Shown here in pieces: positions 33,626 to 44,500 of a stretch of DNA of 64,000 bases (its first letter is position 1; each line of letters starts with the position of its first letter). Under the pieces are notes generated by a model. The model did no database searches. It was not told the origin of the DNA and saw nothing but the letters and a program-made list of their open reading frames with translations. A program made the translations under genes and the position numbers. The DNA is taken from the NCBI GenBank assembly GCA_015680685.1, contig MNCI01014407.1, positions 970,532-1,034,531 on the forward strand, read 5' to 3'. The DNA comes from Gnetum montanum. Taxonomy: Eukaryota; Streptophyta; Gnetopsida; Gnetales; Gnetaceae.

Positions 33626-35527
33626 TGTAGCGACCAAAAACATCGGTGGCTGGAAACAATAAAAGGTCATCGATCGGACAGTCTTAACCCCAGATCCATG
33701 TGAGGGTCGTGCTGGATAAAATGGAAGCGGGGTGTCCTGAACGGTTTGATCGATTAGACAGGGACTTAGTTGGTGTCACTAAACCTTGTGCAAATGTTTA
33801 ATATGGAAACAACGATTATAGTGTAAAATAACAATTATTAAATGCGAGGAAGTGAAAATGATGCAGAGTGCAATGATAAGCAAGAAAATAAAGCGAACTA
33901 GAGTTAAGAAATGCACCGCTTCAAGATTACAGCTTTACTTTGTCAAGATGGATACAATCAATTACGCAACACTGGGAAGCATAGAGATCCTAAAAGTAAC
34001 CAGGACATTCAAAGCAAGCAAACTATGCACTTGAACATGGACTTAAGTGTCAATAATGCCAAATGCTACAAAGCCAAATTGTCGATTTCATTAACAAATT
34101 GCTAAAGTCTGTCAACCAAATTTTTGCTAACATTTGCCAACCAAATTGCCAAAAGCTAAAATTTTTGCCAAACACCAGGATTGACAATTTCCAACTTGCC
34201 CAAAATTTGCCAACCCTACTCAAATTTTGCTAACCTGAGAAAATGCCAATTTTCCCACCCTTTGAGCATTCCTCGTTGAGGTATTTATAGGGCTAGGAGC
34301 ACACGAGAAATGTGGTTTGGACGCCACATGTCCTGGACCCACAAGATGTTGATGTGTCTATACTGCATGAACATGCAAAGCTAATTGACGAGCTTGCCAC
34401 ACTGCAATCACACTATCGAAACTGGAGATGCTATGATCAAGTATGCTAATGATGTAGAAAAAAAGTGAAGCATATTGATGTAACGTAGCTACCTACTACA
34501 CTATGGAGCGTAGCGTAACCACCTGCTACGTTGTGCTATGCTGTGGAGCATAGCATGTTGGCATAGAGTAGCTACTTACTATGCTGTGCTATGCTATGGA
34601 GCGTAGCATGTTGGCGTAGTGTAGCTGCTTGCTACGTTGTGCTACACTATGTAGCATAGCATAGCATAGCCACCAATTCAAGGAAGAAATTTCTATTGGA
34701 TTTGATTACATGTGCTGGAACCTTTTGAAGTGTTTTGGCTAGTTCTGCATGTTTGCTATGCTATGCTACGCTACGTAGCATAGTAGCTAGCCTTAACCAC
34801 GACTTGCATTTGAGTTGTAGAGATTTGTTTGAAGACCATGCTAACAATTTGCAACCTTTGCTCTTTGCAACGTGAATCTTTTAAAATTGTTAATCCTGCA
34901 TTTTGAGATGCCTTTTGCCGTTCCTGCATCATCGCTATGCTATGCTACGCTATGCAACATAGCAGCCAACATAGCCTACTTTTTGCTTAATCTGCCATGT
35001 TTCTAGTAAGAGGAGCTTTACTGAAGGACTTAAAGTCAAACAAGACAACTAGTTTTGGAGGCTAGAGTGCTTGTCGAGTGCAATTGGAATCACTAGGTAA
35101 GCTGGGCCCTTCTGTTTTGCCTTTGCTACGCTATGCTACGTTGTATAGCGTAGCACTTCATCTTGTAACAGTTTGGTTGCCTGAGAAACTGTCTTCTGAG
35201 GCCTACTACACTACATAGCGTAGCGTAGCATAGTAAACTTCTTAACTAGAAAGATTGCCAAACTATTTCGCATATCCTGAGCACCACTGACAACCCCACG
35301 CATTGCTTCTGAGTAGGCTGTCAGCTGGATGAACTACCTAGGTGGATAGGTTGGAGGGTCCATCGAGCCTGTCAACATTGGGTGTAGAAAACTTGCCAAA
35401 CTAGACAGTCTGAACTTAGAGCATCCATTTCCTGCCAAGCTACCTCAAGGCTACACTTATGGAAATGTTTGCCTCAGTTCCAGGACCCTAGTAAAGAAAG
35501 AATGCCTTGAAAATTTAGGGTGTTTCA
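33626..35527 (-). repeat. Tat element 3' LTR
   Basis: On the minus strand it runs TGAAACACCC to GGTCGCTACA, 1902 bp. U3 (34440-35250) is crowded with GCTATGCTACG / CGTAGCATAGC words that form palindromes, for instance near 34755-34790, 34935-34965, 35125-35155 and 35205-35235. A CTATAAATAC box (minus strand) lies near 34282-34291, downstream of these in LTR orientation. Confidence 0.92.
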
Positions 35528-35541
35528 ATGGCCCCTCTTTG
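35528..35541 (-). other. Polypurine tract of the Tat element
   Basis: On the minus strand CAAAGAGGGGCCAT directly precedes the LTR start, where plus-strand DNA synthesis would be primed. An imperfect inverted repeat around TTTGTCGA / TCGACAAAG follows at 35539-35583. Confidence 0.7.
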
Positions 35542-36885
35542 TCGATGTCTAGAGGATGGACCCGAGAGATGTCGACAAAGAATACAAAATACCACGAAAG
35601 ATAAAATGCTAACATTGGTCTTCAGTGATCGCCATGATGTCGCTTAGCTGTGCTTGAGAGTGTTGCATTGGTTATGTGGGGAAAAGGGAAGGGTTATGTA
35701 GGGGGCAAGGAGGTTCAAGAAAATGGTAAAGATGAAACATAGCAGAATCCCTTGTTGAAGTGCTTGTGAGGGAGCTATTTGTGTGGTCATCTTTGCTTTT
35801 GCTGACCTTCAACCTCTCATCGGAATGCTTAGAGAGGGTGATTGCAAAACAGCATATGTGCCATTTTTTTCCCAACTTTTGCTCTTTTATGCTTTTTCTT
35901 TTACTGTTTTGCTGTTTACATTTGCAAACAACCTTGTTGTAGTAGGACAAGTGTTTCTTTCCCGACATGAGTTGTGTTACATCCATGTGGGGCTCTAACC
36001 CACCTATAGATGCTTCCCATGCAGTGAGCTATGTTACGTATGTCATGGAATTTGTGATTGAGCATCTGAAAGGGCATTACAGGTATCAGGAAAAGCTTGT
36101 AAAAGAGGTGAGAGAATGGATTTCAAGAGTAAGGAATAACGTAAAGGGGTTTAAGGGGGAGGATAGGATGTGCACTTTGAAGTAGCCAAGCTAATCAAGA
36201 AAACCACCTCGTAATAGTGTAGCATCTGCTACCATGGTGAAATGCACCTTTGACTAATGCCCCTCATGTACGCACCTAGAAAACACAACAAAAAGCAAGC
36301 CAAGAGAAACAAACATGATGCAAAATGAAGGCAAAGATCTTGCTTGGTGTGGATGCTGCTGGAGAAATTGATGTCATTGCTGAGGCATGTGGCATCCAAA
36401 CAAGGAAGGCCAGTAGTGGCCTTGGTAGCATCAGTGTGGAGGAGTTGGCATTAAGGAGGCTAGGAGTTGTTGTGAATGTAGATGCTCAGGAATCCCTACC
36501 CAAAGAAAACATTATGTAGTTTAGCTATGAGATTGGCTACCCAACATGTAAATGTCTTTTGAGCTTGGGTGATGGTGGGGGCTAGAGGATAACAATATTG
36601 TGGCTAGGTCACAATACTGCTAGAACTCTAGCAGTAGTTGTTGACTAGGGAATCTACTGTCAAGGAAAAGAGCCGTGGTGGCGGTAGCTCTGGAGGGTCA
36701 GCAGGATGTCAGAAAACATATCCAGAGGATCAACAAGATGTCAGGGGTAGTGGCGTTGCATATATTCTAGAGGGTGCTTTCTTGGCATCGTGAACTACAT
36801 TCTGGAACTGCAACGTCCCACCTCATGTTGGCACTGTGCACATTTGCTTATTTGATGAGTCATGATGCATGCTGGGGATGTGCTG
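35542..36885. other. Tat element region between integrase and 3' LTR
   Basis: No minus-strand gene is seen. The plus strand has two modest open frames without known motifs, 35967-36185 and 36325-36519. Some Tat elements (for example Grande of maize) carry an antisense ORF here, so these may be remnants of one. Low confidence. Confidence 0.35.
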
Positions 36886-36891
36886 CGAACC

Positions 36892-37320
36892 CAGTTTAAG
36901 GTCCTGGTAGATCATGATGTGCTAGTTTAAGGTCTCCGCAGATCATGGTGCGTTAGTTTAAGGTCCTAGCAAACCATCATGCTAGTTTAGAGTCCCAGAA
37001 AATTGTTGTGCTAGTTTATCATCGTAGTAGATGGTGGATAAGCTAGTTTAAGGTCCCAGCAGACCGCTTGTGCCGGTTTATCATCTTAGTGGATGGTCTA
37101 TGCTAGTTTATAGTCATAGCGGACTGTATATGCTAGTTTATAGTCATAGCGGACTATCTATGCTAGTTTTACATCGTAGTGGATGATTTGTACTAGTTTA
37201 TAGTTATAGCGGACTGCCTTTGCCAATTTTATGTCATAGCAGATGAGCTTTGCCAGTTTTACCTTGTAGTGGACGTCTGCTCATCTTTTCCAGTTTTACA
37301 TCGTAGCGGACGTGCTTAAC
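36892..37320. repeat. Minisatellite 1: about 14 units of 30 bp with a covarying hairpin
   Basis: Each unit has CTAGTTTA, a 4-base word, 6 bases of form NNAGYR, then the complement of the 4-base word. Stem pairs include CATC/GATG (units near 37028, 37081, 37170), GGTC/GACC (37050) and AGTC/GACT (37110, 37140). Other units pair with G-T wobbles or are partly eroded. It lies downstream of integrase in element sense. Confidence 0.8.
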
Positions 37321-37453
37321 TTTGCTTCATGCATCAAATGTAGTACAACTTGAGATACAAGTGATTCACCAGATTTGCAAACTCATTGTCATCCATGTCT
37401 GCTAGCTTGAAGGCCCCATTCCCAAAGGATTTTTTGACCATGTATGGACCTTC

Positions 37454-38400
37454 CTAGTTTGTTGAGAATTTGTTCATATGCTCCCAAACAGCCTTGAGAA
37501 TGAGGTCACCATTCTGTATCGGCCGTTGATGTGGATTTGCATGATGATTTTGCCGTTTCTTGTTATGATAATGCTCTATGCGACCCAATGTTTGTGCACG
37601 CTCCTCCTCTATTGAGTCAAGGTCGATGATCCTTGACTCGTTGTTCTGGGCTTTGCTCACGACATTCGATAGGATCATCTAGCGTGATGGCACCTGCAAC
37701 TCAAGAGGTAACACCGCTTCAAATCCATAAATAAGACTATAAGGTATCTTACCTATTGTGGTCCTGCATGTCATCCTGTAAGCCCATAGCACATAGAGGA
37801 TTTACTCATGCCATCGCCTCTTATTATTGTTAAGAATTTTCTTTAGCAAGTTGATGATGGACTTGTTTTTAGCCTCTACTTGTCCATTCGCCTATGGGTA
37901 ATATGGTGAGGAGAATGATTGCCTAATGCCAAGATTGCTGCAAAAGGTTTGGGTTTCTGCACTACTAAACTCTGGCTCATTGTCGATTACAATATTCATG
38001 GGAAGCCCAAACCTTGTCACAACGTTGTCCAAGATGAAATGGAAAACTTGCTGGGATGTAGTCTTCCTCAAGGGAATAACCTCGACCCACTTGGTAAAAT
38101 ACTTAGTGGCGATGATGATGAAGCTATGCCCTGCAGAAGACTTAGGCATGATAGGTCCTATGATGTCTAGTCCCCATCGTTGGAAAGGCCACGTGATCTA
38201 TGTCAGATGTAATTCTGTAGGCAAAACATGTAGAAGATTTGGGTATCGTTGGCATGTATCACATGTCTTGACTTTGGCTAGGCAATCACACTCCATGTGA
38301 GGCCAATAGTACCCTAGACGTCTGATTTTTTCAGCCAAGGCTCTAGGTGCTATGTGTCCACCACACAGTCCCTCATGTACTTCATTAATCACCTTCTATA
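37454..38400 (-). pseudogene. Tat element integrase
   Basis: Minus strand: zinc-binding part with HEGLCGGH and TCDTCQRY (38392-38200), core with WGLDIIGPMPKSSAG (first Asp, about 38160), NIVIDNEPEFSS (second Asp) and YYP*ANGQVEAKNK (catalytic Glu present, about 37890; a TAG interrupts just before it), then a C-terminal part with Gln/His/Asn-rich text (37678-37454). The catalytic triad is therefore kept while stop codons break the chain. Integrase would insert the cDNA. Confidence 0.88.
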
Positions 38401-38617
38401 CTTGTTCCTTATTTACACATGCCAACAATATCCTGTCATAGGAGCATTTGCATAGGACGTTGTCTACCATAAGTACATATTACTGAGCACGCTTACAGAT
38501 TGCATCTCTCTGGGTAGATGTCAATCCACTTGGGGGCTCGCCATGTTGTAGGTAGGCTTTAATGTTGGTGTATCACTCCTGGGTATTCGTAGCGCTAACA
38601 GAGGCTATGTGTACTAC

Positions 38618-39130
38618 CTAAGTGATAGGCTTTATACACTTGGTAATTGAAGTTGGTAAATTTGCGAACAGGTGTGATGGCACGTTTAATGCTAGGATGG
38701 CCAAGGCATTTGCTAAAGTGTTTCCATTGCATGGCACATGTTGCATGTCCGTAGTTGCAAACTGTTTGAGTAGGCTTTTCGCTAAGTTGCAATAGGGTTG
38801 CAGGTGTATAACCTTACAATCGTAGACCTTGATGATCTGATTCATAACTAGTTGTGAATCTCCAAAAATCACCAAGTGTTGTATGCTTAATGCTTGGGCT
38901 ACTAAGAGGCCTCTAAGTAACCCCTCATACTCTACCACATTGTTTGTACAAGGGAACGCAAGATGATAAGTGAAAAGTTTCATTTTCCCAAAGGGAAAAA
39001 AAATGACGGTAGCTGCACTACCCCCTCGCATAGTCAAGGTGCCATCGAAATGCAAAGTAGCTTCAAGATGTGACGGGATGACGTTGATAGTGCTAACATG
39101 CTCGTCTAGGAATTTGGGATCTATGATCAC
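38618..39130 (-). pseudogene. Second (archaeal-type) RNase H of the Tat element
   Basis: A 170-codon open frame. Motifs: LHFDGTLTMRGGSAATVIFF (the usual Asp kept), NVVEYEGLLRGL (Glu), LVIFGDSQLVMNQI (Asp), and a C-terminal NTLANALA-like box in place of the usual Asn-x-x-Ala-Asp. It sits between the first RNase H and integrase, the place it takes in Tat elements. It degrades RNA in DNA-RNA hybrids in active elements. Confidence 0.88.
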
Positions 39131-39500
39131 CTAGTTGTCAATGGGTGAGGTCGTAAGTTGCGTTGCTATAACTTGACCTTTCATCGACGATTGACTCACA
39201 TAATGCAAATCAAATTCTGTTGTTATTGCTTTCCATCGGGCTATCCTATTAGTTTCATACAGGTTGTTTGTGATAGCCTGGAGTATATTGCTCTTGTAAA
39301 TAATGTTAATCTTACTATGAAATAGGTAGTGTCTCCACTTCGTCAATGCAAACACTAAGGCGATGCAGTTTCTCTCTACCTCATTGTATTTCACCTCATA
39401 CACTATCAATGCATGACTTAGGTAGCACACTAGTATCTCAGAACCATCATCCCGTTTCTGACATAACAGTGCCACGATAGACGTGTCCGAGGTGGCAAGG
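39131..39500 (-). pseudogene. First RNase H of the Tat element
   Basis: Minus-strand frame with CYLSHALIVYEVKYNEVERNCI, ALVFALTKWRHYLF and TTEFDLHYV, the usual C-terminal half of the Ty3 RNase H. It follows the RT domain without a gap. Start residues are eroded. Confidence 0.85.
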
Positions 39501-39523
39501 TAGATGAAGAAAGGGTTATTCCT

Positions 39524-40815
39524 CTATGTTGGGTAAATAGTTGGGAGGTGCAAAAGGTCTTTGTTTAGGTCATCAAAGGCTTGTTGGCATTGTGTTGTCC
39601 CTTCAAAGTTAATCCCTTTCTTCAATAGATGTTGCATGGGGTGTAACTTGTTAGTCAACTTTGCTATAATCCTTTTGATGAACTGTACTCTACCTTGTAA
39701 CTCATGCAATTCCTTAAGATTTGTAGATGGTGCCAGGTTAATGATGGCCTTGACTTTGTCAGGGTCCACTTGTATTCCAACCTATGATACTACAAACCCT
39801 AACATGCGTCCAGTTCTCACCCTGAAGACATACTTCTTTGGATTAAGGCATAAATCATGCATCTGGCAACACTTGAGGACTACACCTAGATTGTTGGGAT
39901 GATCAGCAGCTACTTTAGATTTCACTGCTATGTCATCCACATAGTCGTTCAACATTTCTAAGATGTAGTCACTAAAAATGTATGTCATGGCTCACTAGTA
40001 GGTTGCTCCAACATTCTTGAGCCCAGAAGGCATCATAGTGTAACAAAAGGTACCCCATGGGGTCATGAAGGTTGTTGTTAATTGATGCTCTAGGTTGATG
40101 CAAATTTGGTTGTAGCCGGAGAAGCCATCCATAAAGGATAATAGGGCATGACTAGCCGTAGTATTAATGAGTTGATCGATACTTAGAAGTGGGAAATTAT
40201 CTTTGATCGTTGCCTTGTTCAGATCCTAGAAGTCTATATAGATTCTTATACCTCCCATTTTCTTAGAAACTACGATGATGTTAGACATCCATTCTGAGTA
40301 ATCAACTGCCCAGATGAAACCAGCCTGATATAGCTTGGTGATTTCATCCCGTACGGCTAGTGCAATCTCTAGTTTAACCTTGTGAGATTTCTGTTTAATT
40401 ACTTTCATGTGCGGGTCTAAGATGATGTTGTGTTGTATCAGCCTTGGATCTAAACTCGACATGTTGCTATATGACCATGCAAAGACTTCAATGTTATCTT
40501 CCAAAATTTTGGCTACATCTTTGTGTGTTTGCGAATCTAGGAGGGAGCTAAGTTTCAACATTTTTATCTCCCTCTTGGATGTGGTCATAGGCATTTTGAT
40601 GAGAGGGTCCTCAGTTACATCCCCGACCCCTAAATCAAGGTCTTTGACTAGATGCTCAGGCCAGTCTGGGGATGCTTCTAAGAATGCTACGGTGCTAACT
40701 GCAGGTAATTCCTAGTCTATTAGCTCTAGGTTCAGTTTTCTTACGAGTTCGCTGTGTGGGCCTAATAAAGCTAAAGGTGAAGAGTGATCACGATGGATTT
40801 CCATTCTTGCTCAAC
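39524..40815 (-). pseudogene. Tat element reverse transcriptase
   Basis: Minus strand: pre-RT region from about 40815 (MEIHRDHS), FAWSYSNMSSLDPRLIQHNI, then GFIWAVDYSEWMSNIIVVSK and KKMGGIRIYIDF (40594-40226). The catalytic LNDYVDDIAVKSK follows (39988-39782), and the thumb/connection part with FIKRIIAKLT comes last (39769-39524). The YVDD motif is intact. Stops and one frame change between blocks make it non-functional. Confidence 0.88.
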
Positions 40816-40935
40816 CTACCAAAATGAGATGAAAGTCTAGTCAAGAGATACCAGTTAGTAGTAACTGTGCATAGCAAAAATTTGCAAAGTAGCAATGAAA
40901 TGTGAGCAACAGAAATAAATAGAAAGTATGATAGA

Positions 40936-41225
40936 AAGCTTATGATTTGCCAGTTTAAGGTTGTGGCAAATCGCCTGGAAGTAAAAATGCAAAACTGCTA
41001 GTATGAAATGCAAAGAAACTATGAGTTTAATGTCTTTGTGGACTGCCAACATGTTGGAGCATTAGTTTAAGGTCGTTGTGGATTGCCAGAATGTGAAATT
41101 TTGAAAGTGCTAGTTTAAGGTCTTTGTAGACTGCCAATGAGATATTTATGTGAATGTGCTAGTTTAAGGTCTTTGTGGACTGCTAGTGAGATATTTTTGT
41201 GAAGGTAAATAGCTAGTTTAAAGCA
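40936..41225. repeat. Minisatellite 2 beside the ORFX promoter
   Basis: Five or so units with CTAGTTTAAGGTC-TTTGTG-GACTGCC wording, that is the same TAGTTTA + stem + 6-base loop + stem design as minisatellite 1, here with GGTC/GACT-type stems and longer spacers. It lies between RT and the ORFX TATA box. Confidence 0.7.
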
Positions 41226-41363
41226 TGTTAAGGCCTTTCGCTCAGGCCCACTTTCCTTAATGCGAACAGTGTTGCTATGTCGTGGCAGGCATGCTACACT
41301 GTATGAAACCCCCCACATTAATCAAGGAGAGAGAATAACAGGTTTCCTTTTCACCATTGTGGT

Positions 41364-41371
41364 TATAAATA
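41364..41371 (+). promoter_or_regulatory. TATA box of ORFX
   Basis: TATAAATA on the plus strand, 135 bases upstream of the first good ATG (41506). It is not part of an LTR. Its orientation is opposite to the gag-pol genes, implying an independent antisense transcript. Confidence 0.6.
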
Positions 41372-41505
41372 AGGATTAACCCCTGATAAACTTGTCATTT
41401 TTGTCGTAACAACGTAGAGCCGACATTCGGAGCATAGAGTGATTCTCTCAATAGGGAGCAAGGCGATTCGGCGTAGCAACAAAGAAAGAGTCGGCAAGCA
41501 AGACA

Positions 41506-44500
41506 ATGGCTCCTAGGAAGGAACATAAATACTTGGCATTCGCCAAGGTCAATGAAGTGAAAGAAACCCTAGGACATGTGTCACAGGCATGTGTCTTGGT
41601 GGGAGAGGAGACACCGTTAGCCCGGTAGGCTACTATGCTTCCTTTGTTTTCTTATGCCTTTGTTATTGTTTCTGTTTTCCTTGTTTTTTGTGTTTCTGTA
41701 ATTTTTGCTTTGCAATCTCTATTTTCTATCATCGTGTTATCGTTATTTTGTCCCTTACATCGTCACTATTGCCGTTTCGGCTGCGACGGACATACAAACA
41801 CTATGCTAAGGTTGCATGCAATGTCGCCTAGACTGCCATTGCTGCGACTATTATTACCGCAGAGGCTTGGACAATTTGAGCCACTTGGGATGCAAATAGC
41901 ATAGCATACAAACCCCATGAGGGTTTGGCCATGTGGGTGATGTGACAGTGTAACACGTGTTCTGTCATAGGGTGATGCTAATCGCTTTGTCAGGTAGATT
42001 TTTTGAATGTATTAAGTTCTTCTTTGTTTAAAATTTTTTCTTTAGTTCTGTTGTTGCTATGCTAAGCTGATTTTGGTACGCTGTGGCCTTCATATTTTTT
42101 TCTATGCTATATGTGTGAAGATAATTGTGCTACGCTATCTGTGAAATGCTAATTCTGCTATGCTATGCCTGAACTCCACTAGAACATGTTGTTAACATTT
42201 GGTATTATGTTGTGTAGGGTGGTGCTAAGGCCAATCTTGATTGTCCTAGAAATCGTAGGGGTCCTATGCTACGTAAGAGAACCAGTGGCCAATGTTCCTC
42301 CACCCCATGCATGTGTGGGATAGTAGGCAGTCTAGTTCTAGGAAGGAGCACAAAACTTTCTACAATTTCTCCTCCAATGCTTTGGTGTAATCGTTTGGTC
42401 ACACTTGGTGGAGGAGGTAGCGACCGTCATAATAGAAACCCTATTGCCTAGGGAAAATCAGGATATTCTAAGATTTTTGATGGATGAAGCAATTAGCAGC
42501 GGGTGGGGAGAAGGATCCAATCAATGCCCAAGAAATTTGAGGTGTTTGGCTTGGATCTGGAAGATGCCTGAGTATAATTGTTACTATCCCTACAACACTT
42601 TGTTTATTGCGTGTCACATGGAAACGTGCTTGTAGAACCCACCAGGAACCATTTATTGTGCTAGCGGGTGAGTTTTGTAGACATGTTTCACTATGCTATG
42701 GAATGTTTGCTATGCTAGACAAATGTTAATAGTGTGTTCTTGTTACTAGGTTTTTCATTAATGAGAATGGGCTTCATGGCGATACAGATGTGTTGGCCTT
42801 AGCATAGATGGTGCTGCGGGAGTTTTCTTACACTGAGAATATGTGTGCAAGTGTGATAGGCCAATGTGAGGGTGAGTACCCAACTTACCCAACCCAGTAT
42901 TCTAGGTTTTACGATAGATGCAATGAGTCCAGTTGGTTGGATAGGGGATGAACACCCTTTAAACCGATCACTGTTGAAGATGTCTTGGTTGATCTTTCGC
43001 CATTCCCATCACCGTTTAGACCTGCTAAGTTAAACAATAAGCTATTGCATGTTTGAATGTTGTTCCTATTATTTTGTTCTTCTGCTGCTCATGCATTGTC
43101 TAACTTTTTTCTGATTTTTTCATGTTTTCATGCAAACTACTGTAGCGGCAAAGAAGTCTGAGGAGGTGCCGGTGATCACCTCTGGGAATCAGGAGATCAA
43201 CATCTACTTCAAGTATGGGGGTAGATGAGAGCCAATGCTGGTTATGCAACACAACCTCGGAATCCTTGATTAAGAACCTTTAGGATGCTAGGCTCATGGA
43301 TCTCTTTCTGGCCATGAACCTGAGCATCCCTACCACTAAGATGCTCATCCTAGCTGACTCTTTTTTCAAAAAGGAAGACCACTTCTGCACACATGTACAT
43401 GGCATGTGGGTGGTCTTTGAAATCAATGACTAGCTATTCATGGACCTTTTAGTGTCCTAGTTGATGGTCTCCCCGTAGGGTCAAAGACCAAGAAAGAGGA
43501 AAACCATCAGAGGGACATCGAGGAGTGGCTAGGTGTTGCAAAAGGGTGAAAGGGAATCCTCATGGAGGAGGTCAAGTCAAGGGCTTTCAAAGATGTTTAC
43601 CCCATCTTTTGTGCCTTTGCATTTCCCAAGTTACTTTCCCAAGGGAAGATTATTGGGATTGAGAAAGCTTGGGTGATGCAGGAGGTCATGGAAGAGGGGG
43701 CCAGCTACAACTGGGCTAGGCATCTTTGCAAAGGCTTGCAAGCTGAAATGGTCATGCTTCATCAGAATCATGAGTCCCATTTCAACATGCACCATGCCTT
43801 TTACATAGCCTGCTTGTGGTGTTTTGTGGAGTTCTTGGTAGTCCATGAGAATAGAGTTTGGGTTATGCAGAATCGTAACTAGATTTTTAAATCATGGATC
43901 TATCAAATCCTCCTGATCACCCAAGCCCAAGATCTCCCAGAAGCTATTGGGGAGTCATTTTCCATGACGACTAAGGATTGGATGGCTTGCAACTTCTATG
44001 GCTAGGAAAGCATGGGAGAGGCGCCCCCTACTGCTATAGGTAGTGTATCGCAAGGGAAATGTTCCATCGCCGAGATGGTGGCCACTAAGTTGTGGCAAAA
44101 TAGGCCTCATCCAGTCGAGGAGCCACCCCGTATGGAGGAGGAAGGGGGGCAATCACTGCGGTTTAAGCTACGCAGGAGACAACCTCCCATTGGTAAATGC
44201 TCTTCTCTGTGTTTGTTTCTTCACCTTTTGATTAAATGTTTGCTACTCTATGCTATGCTAGGTAACATAGCATAGCATAGCACCTATTTTAACCTAACGT
44301 GGTTTAAGCTATAATGTGAACATGTTTTTTGCTGCCATAGGACGAAGAAGAAGAACAAGACGGTGATGAAGAGGTGTTAGCCCCCAAGATGGGGGTGGCC
44401 AATGAAAACACATGGGACTTTGTCATAGAGCAAAGGGTCCTGATCAAGAGGGAAGAAGCTCCTACCATTAAGGAATGGGCTCTTGTCAATGAGGAAAACC

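Noticed and set aside
36892-37320. CRISPR-like array
   Set aside because: The regular 30 bp spacing drew attention, but there are no unique spacers between conserved repeats, and the units sit inside a plant retrotransposon.
37919-38300. Plus-strand ORFs of 83 and 124 codons
   Set aside because: Antisense shadows of the Tat integrase.
39561-39902. 113-codon plus-strand ORF
   Set aside because: Antisense shadow of the reverse transcriptase.
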